Below, piece after piece: positions 19,101 through 25,246 of a stretch of DNA of 64,000 bases. This DNA is from Cyclobacteriaceae bacterium (GTDB taxonomy: Bacteria > Bacteroidota > Bacteroidia > Cytophagales > Cyclobacteriaceae). Numbering within the stretch: the first letter of the stretch is position 1; each line of letters begins with the position of its first letter. The stretch is from assembly GCA_019638255.1 (NCBI GenBank), contig JAHBUD010000001.1, positions 3,100,001 to 3,164,000 of the forward strand. The letters are read 5' to 3'. The notes beneath the pieces are model-generated. The model was not told where the DNA came from. It ran no database searches and saw nothing but the letters and a program-made list of their open reading frames with translations. The position numbers and the translations under genes were made by a program.

Positions 19101-19303
19101 TTGCCAAAATCATGAAGATGACCACTGGAAATGGGTGAGCCACCAATAGAAATCTGGATATCTTGTTCGACACTATTTTTAGAATTCAGAACAGACTCCT
19201 TCACCGCGGCTGCAGCAATTGTCAATCCCGAAAACAAAAACAAGCAAACGATACCCAATCGAAAAACGATATGGAATATACTGTCCCTCATAATTAAAGC
19301 CAA
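10160..19303 (-). CDS. Giant MBG-repeat surface adhesin with type B T9SS sorting domain
   Basis: 3047 residues. A signal peptide (about 1-32; a second in-frame Met at residue 5 is an alternative start) is followed by a choice-of-anchor-D/ASPM-like domain (about 50-160) and a bacterial Ig-like domain (about 162-246). Then come 31 tandem domains (about 247-2700) of two classes: 15 of class A (VTWxxPxxITYGTxLSATQLNA...) and 16 of class B (TATAxxxSRxYGxxNPxFTISYSGF...), both MBG-type. Next are a cadherin/Ig-like region (about 2700-2820, PEDTPFTFTYN, SFVWNAFDG), another Ig-like domain, and a C-terminal NAFTPNGDGVNDYWDF...GPYFYTIFLNGG domain, the gliding-motility-associated type B CTD. It has no catalytic site I can see. 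The expected role is a long, stiff cell-surface stalk for adhesion or motility, exported by T9SS with the adjacent PorP. Confidence 0.93.
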   Translation of the reverse strand: MALIMRDSIFHIVFRLGIVCLFLFSGLTIAAAAVKESVLNSKNSVEQDIQISIGGSPISSGHLHDFGNVNLLSTSSVVTVTIENNGAPEDLIVNAISLGGAHAGDFSLTTPGLPLTLGPTSTTTFTISFSPLLSGVRNATIQIDSDDPDTNPFVINLQGTGVKLNQTITFNPLDQKTFGDGTFALSATSSSGLPVSYSSSDPLVATISGNSVTIVGAGTTSITASQAGNDVYNTAPVVNQSLLVNKATPVVTWNTPSAITYGTALSAAQLNASASVAGTFIYSPATGTILNAGTNQELSVSFTPNDAVNYNVVGSTVLLEVTKATLTATANNQSRVYGAANPAFTINYSGFVNGDTPSALDIAPLAGSAATPTSPVSTYPITVSGGVDSNYNFTYVDGTLTVTQATLTVTADDKSRTYGAANPVFTISYSGFANGENASVLSTAPVTTSSAVATSTVGSYPITVSGGSDDNYTFSYVAGTLTIDKAILSATAENKTRTYGAANPVFTILYSGFVNGETPAVLTTAPVASSDVTATTPVGTYPISLTGGTASNYDIVNTAGTISITKAILTATAQNATRVYGATNPVFTLNYSGFVNGETVTVLSSTPTASTTATQTSAVGAYPINVSGGTAANYDFVYVPATLTITKATITATAENATREYQTSNPVFVINYAGFANGEDFTVLGTLPVANTTATISSSVGTYPITVSGGDDNNYTFSYVNGSLTITKATPNVSWDTPAPIVYGTPLSATQLNAMATVPGTFTYSPVAGTILNAGNNQVLSVNFTPADAVNYNVVNGTNVILVVTKAMLTATANNQSRVYGATNPAFTISYSGFVNGDTPAVLDAAPTAGSTATTASPVGTYPITVAGGADNNYNFTYVNGTLTVNKATLTVIADNQSRTYGAVNPAFTISYTGFVNGDNASVIDSAPVATTVATITSNVGTYPITVSGGSDNNYAFNYVAGTLTITRATVTATAVDATRTFGTANPIFAITYSGFVNGENSSVLNVLPTASSAANASSSVGTYPITVSGGSDDNYNFSYVSGVLTITKATPVVTWNNPAAITYGTALSATQLNATASVAGTFTYTPALGTVLNAGANQVLTVDFSPSDAANYNPVNGTTVQITVNKANPVINWPNPAPIIYGTPLSATQLNATANVAGTFTYTPASGTILNAGANQELSVNFVPTDGTNYNSITGATVLITVSKANPTVNWSNPAAITYGTPLSATQLNATASVPGTFIYAPGLGTILNAGVNQALSVNFTPTDALNYNSVNGTTVFITVNKATPTISWNNPAAISYGTPLSGTQLNATASVAGTFVYTPASGTILNAGADQILSVNFSPTDLNNFNPVNGTTVLITVNKATPVITWNNPAAITYGTALSAAQLNATANVPGVFVYTPTIGTVLNAGANQILSVNFTPTDVANYNAVNNFQRTITVNKADPVITWANPASIVYGTPLSATQLNATASVPGTFLYTPASGTILNVGVNQTLSLNFTPTDNLNYNSITGRTVLITVTKATPIVTWATPLPIKINEPLTSTQLNATANVPGTFLYTPAIGSSFPTAGTYTLTVSFTPTDALNYNSVPTTQVEITVNDKDNPVVTWSNPATITYGTLLSATQLNATASVPGTFTYMPAIGTLLNAGANQTLSVTFVPANTVIYNTVVRTVQITVNKAQLTATAANASRTYGAPNPAFTISYTGFVNSETASVIDTPPTATCSAIVTDNAGSTFPIIPSGGVDNNYNFAYVNGTLTITKATLTARADDKSRSYGLTNPVFTISYTGFLNGDTPSSITPPAASTTATVLSNVGGYPITLSGGTSVNYNFTLQNGTLIVNPAPLIARPADVSKTYGQSNPAFTITYSGFLNGDNVSVITPPTASTTATITSPVGTYPINLTGGSALNYSIILQSGVLTVNRAQLTVTANNQSRVYGAANPPLTFAYAGFVNGENASVVNPAPVASTSATVLSSVGNYPINLSGGSANNYELNYISGTLSITKRVLTATAVNTGRTYGAPNPSFSITYTGFVNSEDATVIDVLPVASTTATVTSPTGTYPITISGGTDNNYSFNFVSGTLTITKATLIATAVNVSREFGVANPPFTISYSGFLNGETPAVLDTPPVTSTTATAASPVGTYSITVAGGNDNNYTFTYVSGTLTIVKATPVLTWNNPAPITYGTALSTTQLNATANVAGTFTYTPAAGTILNAGANQVLSVNFNPTNSTNYNSVTGITVLITVNKATPTVTWANPAPITYGTPLSATQLNATANVPGSFVYTPAAGTVLNAGVNQVLSVNFTPTDINNWNTVTGRTALITVNKANPVITWPTPVPITFGTPLSATQLNASANVAGTFIYTPTIGTVLNAGANQILSVNFNPTDANNYNAVSGTTVSITVNKATPVVTWPTPAPITFGTALSATQLNATANTTGTFTYTPANGTVLNAGTNQVLSVNFVPSNTNNFNSVMGVTVLITVNKANPVVSWSSPSAINYGTPLSATQLNATANVAGSFTYTPATGTLLNAGANQKLAVRFVPTNTSNYNIIEETAVTITVNKVNLTARANNISRVYGLDNPVLSISYTGFVNGEGESVLDSKPVASTAASRTSPVGTYPINVSGGMDNNYNFVYAAGTLTITKATFTVVADNKTKLFGTPNPELTMSFSGFANNDNINDIDIIPQLSTTATVSSPPGGYPITVSGGSDNNYNFTYVQGTLTVNPNFPPILISFSIQTPEDTPFTFTYNTFGDNFSSFSDSPIQYVKVVTLPAQGALFWKGNAVNAGAEIMVESGAINNFIYQPKPEFSGSDSFVWNAFDGAFSATQNANVLISVIPVNDPPVLSNMETTPVLYSLGDPAVTLSSSILISDIDNANMFSATISIVENFANGDQLSYSPESGSAISVTYSSATGVLVLSGKDTRANYEAALRKVLFSSPVTGDAVISDKRIAFVVRDSLDDSNVVSRIVSITEVFPEVSIVNAFTPNGDGVNDYWDFEGLEFYSEIEIRVFDRNNSLVFHCKEVDCKWDGKKNGLELPSGPYFYTIFLNGGKRQYQGTVTLLR
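11170..18566 (-). repeat. Coding tandem-repeat array: 31 MBG-type domains in two classes
   Basis: Inside the giant adhesin, domains of about 77 residues (class A) and about 80 residues (class B) run in the protein order A, B x5, A, B x3, A x8, B x6, A x5, B x2. Each unit ends in a linker of the type xITVNKA/TLTITKA. The A1-B1-B2 and A2-B6-B7 segments are especially alike, and both have the rare string NGDTP in the first B unit, suggesting a segmental duplication. Codon choices differ between units, so most copies are not very recent. Confidence 0.9.
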
Positions 19304-19463
19304 CTTATAAAGACAACAGATAATAAGGATTAAGGCTAAGCCAAGCTCATTATTACCTTGAATATTGTTAAAGTGAAAAGGGTTACAAATATCGTCAAAT
19401 AACCGATGTAATTTCGCCCCCTAACGCAATTTTTAACGATTTTTAGGGCCATTTCTAAAGCGC

Positions 19464-20630
19464 ATGACTCATATTTTCACGTTTTTATTCTGGATAAGCC
19501 TCTTCATCATCCTGTACACCTATATCCTCTATTTTATTCTTGTTCTGATTTTCTCCCGGATACTCCAAAAAACCACAAAAAACTGCAAATCTGAACCAGT
19601 CTGGCCAGAAGTAACGCTAGTTATTGCAGCCTATAACGAAGAACGATTCATAGCCGAAAAAATCCGGAACTCCCTCGCCCTGGATTATCCGGTAAATAAG
19701 TTGACTGTGCTGGTGGTAACCGATGGATCAACCGACAATACCCAACAACAAGTAAAGGAATTTAGTAATGTGTTGCTGTTTCATGAGCCTGAGCGCAAAG
19801 GAAAAATCCATGCTGTTGATCGCATCATGAAACACATAAAATCCCCCATCGTGATTTTTACGGATGCCAACACCACACTTAATAATCAAGTCATTAAAAA
19901 TATTGTCCGTCACTATCAAGCTGAAAAGGTTGGTGGGGTTGCCGGTGAAAAAAGAGTGGCCAGTCAGCAAAATGATAATGCACCAGCTGCAGGTGAAGGC
20001 TTGTACTGGAAATATGAATCGCTGTTAAAGAAGGCCGACTCGGACTTGTATACGGTAGTAGGTGCGGCAGGTGAATTATTCTCCATCCGTACATCGCTAT
20101 ACGAAAGTCCTCCACCCGATACCATCATTGAAGATTTCTATCTTTCCATGAAAATTGTTTCAAAGGGTTATCGATTTATCTATGAGCCCGAAGCCTATGC
20201 AATGGAAGGGCCATCGGCCACCACAGAAGATGAATGGAAACGTAAAGTCAGGATTTCAGCCGGAGGCTTGCAAGCGATTACGCGGTTAAAGTCATTGCTG
20301 AATCCTTTTAAATTTGGCACTATAACCTTTCAGTATGTTTCACATCGGGTACTCCGTTGGACCATCACCCCACTGGCACTTATAACCATTTTCATAACCA
20401 ATGCATTATTGATTCATGTGTCGACTTTCTACAGTATAGTCTTTATACTTCAATGCCTGTTTTATTTGCTGGCTTTGATTGGTCATATAATGCGAAACAA
20501 AAAAATCCCGTTAAAGGGGTTCTTTGTACCATATTACTTTACACTGATGAACCTGAGTGTCTTTTTTGGCCTGATGCGGCTACTCAAAGGGAAGCAATCC
20601 GTTGTTTGGGAAAAGGCAGAAAGGGCATAA
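19464..20630 (+). CDS. Membrane glycosyltransferase family 2 protein
   Basis: 388 residues. One N-terminal span (about 8-30), a GT-A catalytic domain (about 48-280) and two or three spans at the C-terminus (about 295-375) give the layout of processive or BcsA/HAS-like and EpsN-like GT2 enzymes. Motifs are VIAAYNEE (53-60), DGSTDNT (87-93), the metal-binding FTDANTTL (132-139, Asp134), EDFYLSMK (223-230) with the acceptor-activating Asp224, and KRKVRISAGGLQAI in place of the QxxRW motif. The family transfers sugars from nucleotide donors to a membrane or extracellular glycan. The acceptor is unknown. It is divergent from the adhesin gene across about 160 bp, so the two may share a regulatory region. 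Confidence 0.85.
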   Translation: MTHIFTFLFWISLFIILYTYILYFILVLIFSRILQKTTKNCKSEPVWPEVTLVIAAYNEERFIAEKIRNSLALDYPVNKLTVLVVTDGSTDNTQQQVKEFSNVLLFHEPERKGKIHAVDRIMKHIKSPIVIFTDANTTLNNQVIKNIVRHYQAEKVGGVAGEKRVASQQNDNAPAAGEGLYWKYESLLKKADSDLYTVVGAAGELFSIRTSLYESPPPDTIIEDFYLSMKIVSKGYRFIYEPEAYAMEGPSATTEDEWKRKVRISAGGLQAITRLKSLLNPFKFGTITFQYVSHRVLRWTITPLALITIFITNALLIHVSTFYSIVFILQCLFYLLALIGHIMRNKKIPLKGFFVPYYFTLMNLSVFFGLMRLLKGKQSVVWEKAERA

Positions 20631-20687
20631 CGGATTTCAGGATATTGGATCAAGATTTTAATTTTAGGCGTTGAAAATAAAAATAGC

Positions 20688-21395
20688 ATGGGACGGATTT
20701 TTGAAAAACGAAAACACAAAATGTTTGCCCGGTTCGACAAGATGGCAAAAGCCTTTACCCGAATCGGAAAAGACATTGCCATAGCGGTAAAGCAAAACGG
20801 ACCCAACCCCGACAATAATCCCCGGTTGCGCATGGCGATACAAAATGCCAAAGGCGTAAATATGCCGAAAGACCGCGTGGAGGCAGCCATTAAACGCGCA
20901 TCATCAAAAGATGAAAAAGATTTTCAGGAAGTAACCTATGAAGGATATGCACCCCACGGTGTACCCATATTGGTAGAGTGCGCTACCGATAACCCGACAC
21001 GAACGGTGGCCAATGTTCGCTTACATTTTTCAAAAAACGGTGGAAGCATGGGCAACTCCGGATCGGTGTCGTTTATGTTTGAACGTAAGGGTGTTTTTAA
21101 ATTCGATCCGGATAAATTGAATCTTGACGAACTGGAACTTGACCTGATCGATGCCGGTGCTGACGATATTGAGCGGGCTGATGACGAAACCATTGTGTAT
21201 ACAAAGTTCACCGAGTTTGGTCACATGCAAAAGTTCCTTGAATCGAAAAACCTGGAACCAAAAAGTTCAGAGCTTCACTATATTCCCGCCACCACCAAAG
21301 AACTTACAGACGAGCAACAGGATGAAGTATTGAAATGTGTAGAGGCGCTGGAGGGTGATGATGACGTTCAAAGCGTTTATCACAACCTGGCTTGA
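20688..21395 (+). CDS. YebC/PmpR (TACO1)-family protein
   Basis: 235 residues, normal for the family. The N-terminus has the conserved basic segment (FEKRKHKMFARFDKMAKAFTRI, here cited only by its start) followed by NPDNNPRLRMAIQNAKGVNMPKD and the EVTYEGYAPHGV motif of the central domain. In this branch the usual HSKWxxIKHKK start is replaced by MGRIFEKRKHK, a variant I associate with Bacteroidota. Family members were first described as transcriptional regulators, and more recently as relieving ribosome stalling at proline stretches. The next gene begins 1 bp after the stop, so they are probably co-transcribed. Confidence 0.92.
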   Translation: MGRIFEKRKHKMFARFDKMAKAFTRIGKDIAIAVKQNGPNPDNNPRLRMAIQNAKGVNMPKDRVEAAIKRASSKDEKDFQEVTYEGYAPHGVPILVECATDNPTRTVANVRLHFSKNGGSMGNSGSVSFMFERKGVFKFDPDKLNLDELELDLIDAGADDIERADDETIVYTKFTEFGHMQKFLESKNLEPKSSELHYIPATTKELTDEQQDEVLKCVEALEGDDDVQSVYHNLA

Positions 21396-21396
21396 T

Positions 21397-22134
21397 ATGA
21401 AAATCTTTCGAATTATCGGTGCCTGCTTAGCAACGTTATGTTACCTCAATCTCTCTGCCCAGTCATACGAAGAATATGAATTTGAACAGGAGCATGAAAC
21501 CTATCAGGTTTCCCTATTGGTTACGGGTGGGGCAACCTTAGGCGACTTTAAAGATATTGCCGGTGGTTCGGTTGTGGGTACGGGCTTTAATGCCTTGTTT
21601 AATCCAAAAGGAAAGCGGGAATATTCACCCATTTTTGTGGGTTTAGAATTCTCTTACGTAACCTTTGGTCGTGACAAACAAGCTGAAAATGCAGACTACC
21701 CTGCCCTCAAGACCACATTTAACGATTACAGTATCAGTGGCGCAGCCCGCTTTTTTCCTACCCAAAACAAAACGGGCTTCACCCCCTTTCTTGACGGTTT
21801 ATTGGGACTCAAAATCCTCAACACAAGAACAAAGGTTGACAAGGATTTATTCGATACTTTGTTTAGTGATGATGCCCCGGAAGTAATCCACACCACGAGT
21901 AATACCGGTTTAGGCTATGGCCTTGGGGGTGGTTTCTATACCCGCAAAGCATTGAATGATAACGGCAACCGCGATGTGTCTTTCACCTTCCGGATCATGT
22001 ATACCTGGGGCGATAAAACCAGTTTTGTAAAACGAGACTCCTTAAAGGTGGACATCAACAATGGAGTGACCTACGAAACTGCCTACGTTAACACCAACAT
22101 GATCGTATTTCAATTAGGCATTCTAATAAACTAA
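21397..22134 (+). CDS. Outer-membrane beta-barrel protein, function unknown
   Basis: 245 residues. I place the start at the ATG 1 bp after yebC, because it begins a signal peptide (MKIFRIIGACLATLCYLNLSAQ); an in-frame ATG 42 bp upstream overlaps yebC and lacks that logic. After an acidic stretch (YEEYEFEQEHETY), alternating hydrophobic strands with Gly turns (VSLLVTGGATLGDFKDIAGGS, FVGLEFSYVTFG, SGAARFF, GLGYGLGGGFY) and the final VFQLGILIN fit a small outer-membrane barrel of the PorT/OmpW-like size. No specific function is recognised. Probably translated with yebC from one mRNA. Confidence 0.65.
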   Translation: MKIFRIIGACLATLCYLNLSAQSYEEYEFEQEHETYQVSLLVTGGATLGDFKDIAGGSVVGTGFNALFNPKGKREYSPIFVGLEFSYVTFGRDKQAENADYPALKTTFNDYSISGAARFFPTQNKTGFTPFLDGLLGLKILNTRTKVDKDLFDTLFSDDAPEVIHTTSNTGLGYGLGGGFYTRKALNDNGNRDVSFTFRIMYTWGDKTSFVKRDSLKVDINNGVTYETAYVNTNMIVFQLGILIN

Positions 22135-22285
22135 GGATCATCCGGGCTGTACTTTCTTTAGTTTAGGTAAATTCATTGTAGCTCACTAAAAGCCTATGCG
22201 CTTAACGATTGTTCTGGTAAGAAGGCGCATTTAGGTGCCATTTCTTGATATTAATTCTTATTTTGCCCAATTAATTGCCTTGTTG

Positions 22286-23197
22286 ATGAGCCGTACCTTG
22301 TGCAGGTTAATCCTACCAGCGTTTAGTTTGCTGATCCCGCTTCACGCGATCGGTCAAGAGGTTTATTCACTCGGAGTTTTTACAGGATTTACCATCCCCT
22401 ATACCTGGGATGAAGGCATCAACAGGGATCCTCGCTATAAGGTAAAATACAACCTTAAATTCGCTCCCATTGGAGTACACTATGGAGTTGATCGACAAGG
22501 CTTTGGCTTTACGTTCGATCCCAGTATTTTCCGGATCGGGCAGAATTTTGATGTTATCAATACATCTGGTGGTGATGTTGGTGAACGCAACATCGACCTT
22601 ACTTTTCTGAACATACCCATGGGTTTAAAAGTCCACCTGATCGATATGTCATTTTTTAAGGTGAGTTTTGTTGCTTCAGCGGGTATTTCATATGCTCTAA
22701 AAGGAAGAGAAACCATTACCCATACTGAAAGTAAATTAAAATTTCCGGCTCAGGTTTTCCCCAATCTGCCAGATGGTTATATAATTGAATACGATGGTGT
22801 ACTGGTGCCTAACATAAAAGATCAAACCCTTATCTCCAGAAGTGAGTTTAATCAATTTCAGATTTTTGGAGCAATTGGATTCCGTTCCGATTGGGATTTA
22901 AGTGAGAACTACCGTGTTTCTTTTGACTTGCGCGGCTGCTATGGCTTGCTCGAACCACGAAGCCAGAGCTACATTGATAAAGTGAACGCCTTTGAGGCCA
23001 TATATGATTTACCCGGAAATAGACGGGATATGTTTGCATATCTTACAGTAGGCATTTCAAAAATTGTTGAAATCAGTTCGAAGGAAAAAATGGCCCGGGT
23101 AAAACAACGCCCCGCATCGCAGAAAGGACCAGTCCAATCGAAGTATCAGCATTTACATAATTCGAGATCAAAAAAACGTAGCAGTCCACCCAAGTAG
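22286..23197 (+). CDS. PorT-like outer-membrane beta-barrel protein
   Basis: About 303 residues from the ATG chosen here, which starts a signal peptide (MSRTLCRLILPAFSLL...AIGQ); an upstream ATG at 22235 would add 17 residues before it. The body has the alternating pattern of an outer-membrane barrel (GVHYGVDRQGFGFTFDPSIF, LNIPMGLKVHLI, FVASAGISYALKG, FGAIGFRSDW, VSFDLRGCYGLLEP) and the NIPxGLK motif frequent in PorT/OMP_b-brl_2 proteins. The C-terminus is a basic, Ser/Lys/Gln-rich tail instead of the usual terminal aromatic strand, which is unusual. The SDR gene follows after 3 bp. Function is unknown. Confidence 0.65.
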   Translation: MSRTLCRLILPAFSLLIPLHAIGQEVYSLGVFTGFTIPYTWDEGINRDPRYKVKYNLKFAPIGVHYGVDRQGFGFTFDPSIFRIGQNFDVINTSGGDVGERNIDLTFLNIPMGLKVHLIDMSFFKVSFVASAGISYALKGRETITHTESKLKFPAQVFPNLPDGYIIEYDGVLVPNIKDQTLISRSEFNQFQIFGAIGFRSDWDLSENYRVSFDLRGCYGLLEPRSQSYIDKVNAFEAIYDLPGNRRDMFAYLTVGISKIVEISSKEKMARVKQRPASQKGPVQSKYQHLHNSRSKKRSSPPK

Positions 23198-23200
23198 AGT

Positions 23201-23890
23201 ATGAAGAATGTTGTTATCACTGGCGCTGGAGGAAACCTAGGTAAAATAGTGGTGGATAAATTCCTTAAAACGGGTTTTCGCGTTTTAGCTACGGTTTCTC
23301 CTGGAAAGGAATTGACTGGCGACTTTAAAGGAGATTTACACGTTTACCCTGTTGATCTTACAAATGAAAAATCAGTGGATACTTTCACGGACTTTATCAT
23401 TGCCGAACATGGTACGATTAATACGGCCTTGATGCTTGCTGGAGGATTTGCAGCCGGAGAATTATCAAAAACCTCAGCCAATGATTTACAAAAAATGTAC
23501 TCGTTGAATTTTGAAACTGCCTTTTACATGGCACGAAATCTTCATCGACACATGCTTGAGGGAGACTCTGGCGGAAGGTTAGTTTTCATGGGCTCAAAAC
23601 CGTCATTGGTACCAAAGGATGCCCGCCATGCAGTTGCCTATGCCCTTGCCAAATCGTTGTTGTTTCGCTATGCCGAACTCCTTAATGCCGAAGGCCAACA
23701 TAAGGGGGTAATCGCTGCCGTAGTTGTACCCGGAGTAATCGATACCCCCACAAATCGTGAAGCCATGCCCCAAGCAAATTTCTCAACCTGGGTTTCAGCC
23801 GAGGACATTGCATTTGCACTGCACTACCTGTGCACGGAAAAAGGGGCTTCACTTAACGACCCGATTTTAAAGATGTATGGATCGCGTTGA
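23201..23890 (+). CDS. Short-chain dehydrogenase/reductase (SDR)
   Basis: 229 residues with a classical SDR fold signature. The N-terminal nucleotide-binding motif is TGAGGNLG (7-14), an acidic residue-poor second strand (LATVSPGKE) leaves NAD versus NADP preference open, and the catalytic set is Ser132, Tyr147 and Lys151 (YALAK). A substrate cannot be assigned: the protein lacks a distinctive C-terminal segment. It resembles the small quinoid-dihydropteridine-reductase-like SDRs in length and in the short active-site loop, but this is only an impression. It ends about 26 bp before the tRNA-Glu promoter. Confidence 0.85.
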   Translation: MKNVVITGAGGNLGKIVVDKFLKTGFRVLATVSPGKELTGDFKGDLHVYPVDLTNEKSVDTFTDFIIAEHGTINTALMLAGGFAAGELSKTSANDLQKMYSLNFETAFYMARNLHRHMLEGDSGGRLVFMGSKPSLVPKDARHAVAYALAKSLLFRYAELLNAEGQHKGVIAAVVVPGVIDTPTNREAMPQANFSTWVSAEDIAFALHYLCTEKGASLNDPILKMYGSR

Positions 23891-23916
23891 ATTAAGTGGC
23901 TTTTTTACCGACCGGA

Positions 23917-23947
23917 TTTGTAAATAAATCACACAAGGCTATCTTTG
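23917..23947 (+). promoter_or_regulatory. Bacteroidota promoter of tRNA-Glu
   Basis: TTTG (23917-23920) and TATCTTTG (23940-23947) are separated by 19 bp, an exact fit to the -33 TTTG / -7 TAnnTTTG pattern. The tRNA begins 17 bp downstream. Confidence 0.75.
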
Positions 23948-23964
23948 CACCACTTTTTCAGGAC

Positions 23965-24036
23965 GGTCCGTTCGTCTAGGGGTTAGGACACCAGATTTTC
24001 ATTCTGGTAACACGGGTTCGATTCCCGTACGGACTA
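23965..24036 (+). tRNA. tRNA-Glu (anticodon UUC)
   Basis: A 72-base cloverleaf. The acceptor stem pairs GGTCCGT with ACGGACT (first pair G-T), the anticodon stem is CCAGA/TCTGG around the loop TTTTCAT giving anticodon TTC, and the T-arm is ACGGG/CCCGT with loop TTCGATT. The discriminator is A and no CCA is encoded (CATC follows). A promoter lies just upstream and a terminator 11 bp downstream, so it is a single-gene unit. Confidence 0.96.
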
Positions 24037-24217
24037 CATCAATTTTTCCCTGCTGCCAAAAGGTGGCAGGGTTTTTTATTTCGTATGAACCAAAAATGAG
24101 TAAAATACGCTCAACAACCTGCCGGGCTCTGGGTTGGGATTGCTCTTCCAAGAAATTATAGATTGTTTCGAGGTCGTTCAATGCTTCCTCCGACCAGATC
24201 ACCTGAGCCTTCTTCAC
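23999..24217 (-). pseudogene. Truncated ParE/RelE-type toxin gene
   Basis: The GTG-started frame opens with AQVIWSEEALNDLETIYNFLEEQSQPRARQ (cited in part: VIWSEEALNDLETIYNFLEE), a good match to the N-terminal helices of ParE/RelE toxins. Homology stops at about residue 45, after VVERILLIFGS. The rest of the frame is the antisense of the tRNA-Glu terminator and the tRNA 3' half, so the beta-sheet and catalytic/gyrase-binding C-terminal half of a roughly 95-residue toxin is missing. The first codon overlaps the antitoxin stop by 4 bp, the usual arrangement of this module. It is almost certainly inactive, though the short peptide could still be made. Confidence 0.7.
24048..24077 (+). terminator. 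Rho-independent terminator of tRNA-Glu
   Basis: A 10-bp stem (CCCTGCTGCC / GGTGGCAGGG, two G-T wobbles) with an AAAA loop, followed by six Ts. It also lies inside the open frame of the truncated toxin on the other strand. Confidence 0.85.
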
Positions 24218-24459
24218 TGATTGAATCTGGCTTTGAAATAATCCTCAACCTCCTTCTGTGAATGAACCTTGCCTTGCGCTATATCGTTTTCCGAACGCTC
24301 GATTTTGTTGTGCAACTGCTCCATCGTCTTAGGCATTTGCTGTTCGCACATCTCTTTTATTGACCCCTTTCTCAACCGCCCGATCTGCGCAATGAGTTTC
24401 TCATCCTACAATCGAACCAACCATTCGATAAGTTCCATCTTCTTCACAGCAAGATTCAT
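24214..24459 (-). pseudogene. Broken antitoxin gene paired with the truncated ParE
   Basis: In the minus-strand frame ending at 24214 the translation reads MNLAVKKMELIEWLVRL, then a TAG stop (24406-24408), then DEKLIAQIGRLRKGSIKE and so on to KARFNQ: 81 codons with one internal stop. The layout (short helical N-terminus, MEQLHNKIERSENDIAQGK segment, C-terminal toxin-binding helix) is that of Bacteroidota antitoxins that precede ParE/RelE toxins. A second in-frame ATG lies at 24465. With both partners damaged, the cassette is a relic. Reading of TAG as a sequencing error is possible but would not rescue the toxin. Confidence 0.65.
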
Positions 24460-24572
24460 AATCATTAAATGTTTTGAAATCAAAGTTAATGATTTAGTTT
24501 GACTTTATTCCATTTGATACTTAGGCCTATAGATTTATAGATATAGGATGAACCTGAAAGGAATTCAGATAT

Positions 24573-25211
24573 TTAGTAGAGGTTCTGAATTATTGCTAAT
24601 ACCCCATTTTCAAAATACAATATCCTTCTCTCATATCTCAGCTGATGTTGAGTACCATTTTTAGATATTGTCTCCGTTATACTGTATGGCTCTCCAACAC
24701 CATCTATCGCTTGTTCCATCGTCATACCAATCCAAATTTCTCCTTTCATTAATCTTAAAGCGTTCTTTTCACCATATTTTCTTATTAATTCAGATTTTCT
24801 TTGTTCAAATTTTTGTTTTTGAAGCTGCTGAAACAAATCATTAATAATTGAGGAAATCTTTGGATCAATCTCTGCATAATTTGTATGGATATACCCCTCT
24901 TCCACGCCAAAGATTCTCCTTACTTTAATCCAACCTCTTCTATTGATAGGATTTGTCAACTCCTCCTTAATAATTTGAAGTGGTTCTTTACCAATAATTG
25001 TCTTAGTCAAAATGCCCGCTGGCGAATCATACAAGTCAATGTAACCATATTTTGCATGAATAATGTAAATACCGTTATCACCGTGTGCTGTTACAACAGA
25101 ATCGTATTTAACCAAGTCAAGTTGATTCTGACTAAAGCCAATGTTTAATATGAAAAACAATGGCGTAATAGATAGAATTAAATGCTTTTTGGAGAAGTGC
25201 CTAACAAGCAT
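24573..25211 (-). CDS. Secreted SH3-like protein with C-terminal SmpA/OmlA-like segment
   Basis: 212 residues, signal peptide to about residue 28 (ILNIGFSQ). Residues 45-115 contain an SH3b-like pattern (YIDLYDSPAG, IIGKEPLQIIKE, GWIKVRR, GYIHTNYAE). A coiled segment (130-150) follows, then a C-terminal module GEIWIGMTMEQAIDGVGEP with a later RILYFENGVLAI, which resembles the GMTxxQVxxxxGxP core of SmpA/OmlA/BamE-like domains. Such folds mediate envelope protein contacts; no enzymatic activity is suggested. It is 35 bp downstream of the M19 dipeptidase on the same strand. Function is unknown. Confidence 0.6.
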   Translation of the reverse strand: MLVRHFSKKHLILSITPLFFILNIGFSQNQLDLVKYDSVVTAHGDNGIYIIHAKYGYIDLYDSPAGILTKTIIGKEPLQIIKEELTNPINRRGWIKVRRIFGVEEGYIHTNYAEIDPKISSIINDLFQQLQKQKFEQRKSELIRKYGEKNALRLMKGEIWIGMTMEQAIDGVGEPYSITETISKNGTQHQLRYERRILYFENGVLAIIQNLY

Positions 25212-25246
25212 GAATAAAGTTAATTTTGCAGATAGTAATAAAATAC

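Noticed and set aside
20661..20676. TAATTTTA box before the yebC-like gene as a promoter
   Set aside because: The last base departs from TAnnTTTG and no TTG is at a normal distance, so I do not list it.
21355..21396. Longer N-terminus for the barrel protein after yebC
   Set aside because: It overlaps yebC and would bury the clear signal peptide that starts at 21397.
22235..22285. Upstream start for the PorT-like protein
   Set aside because: It adds 17 residues before a normal signal peptide, so the ATG at 22286 is preferred.
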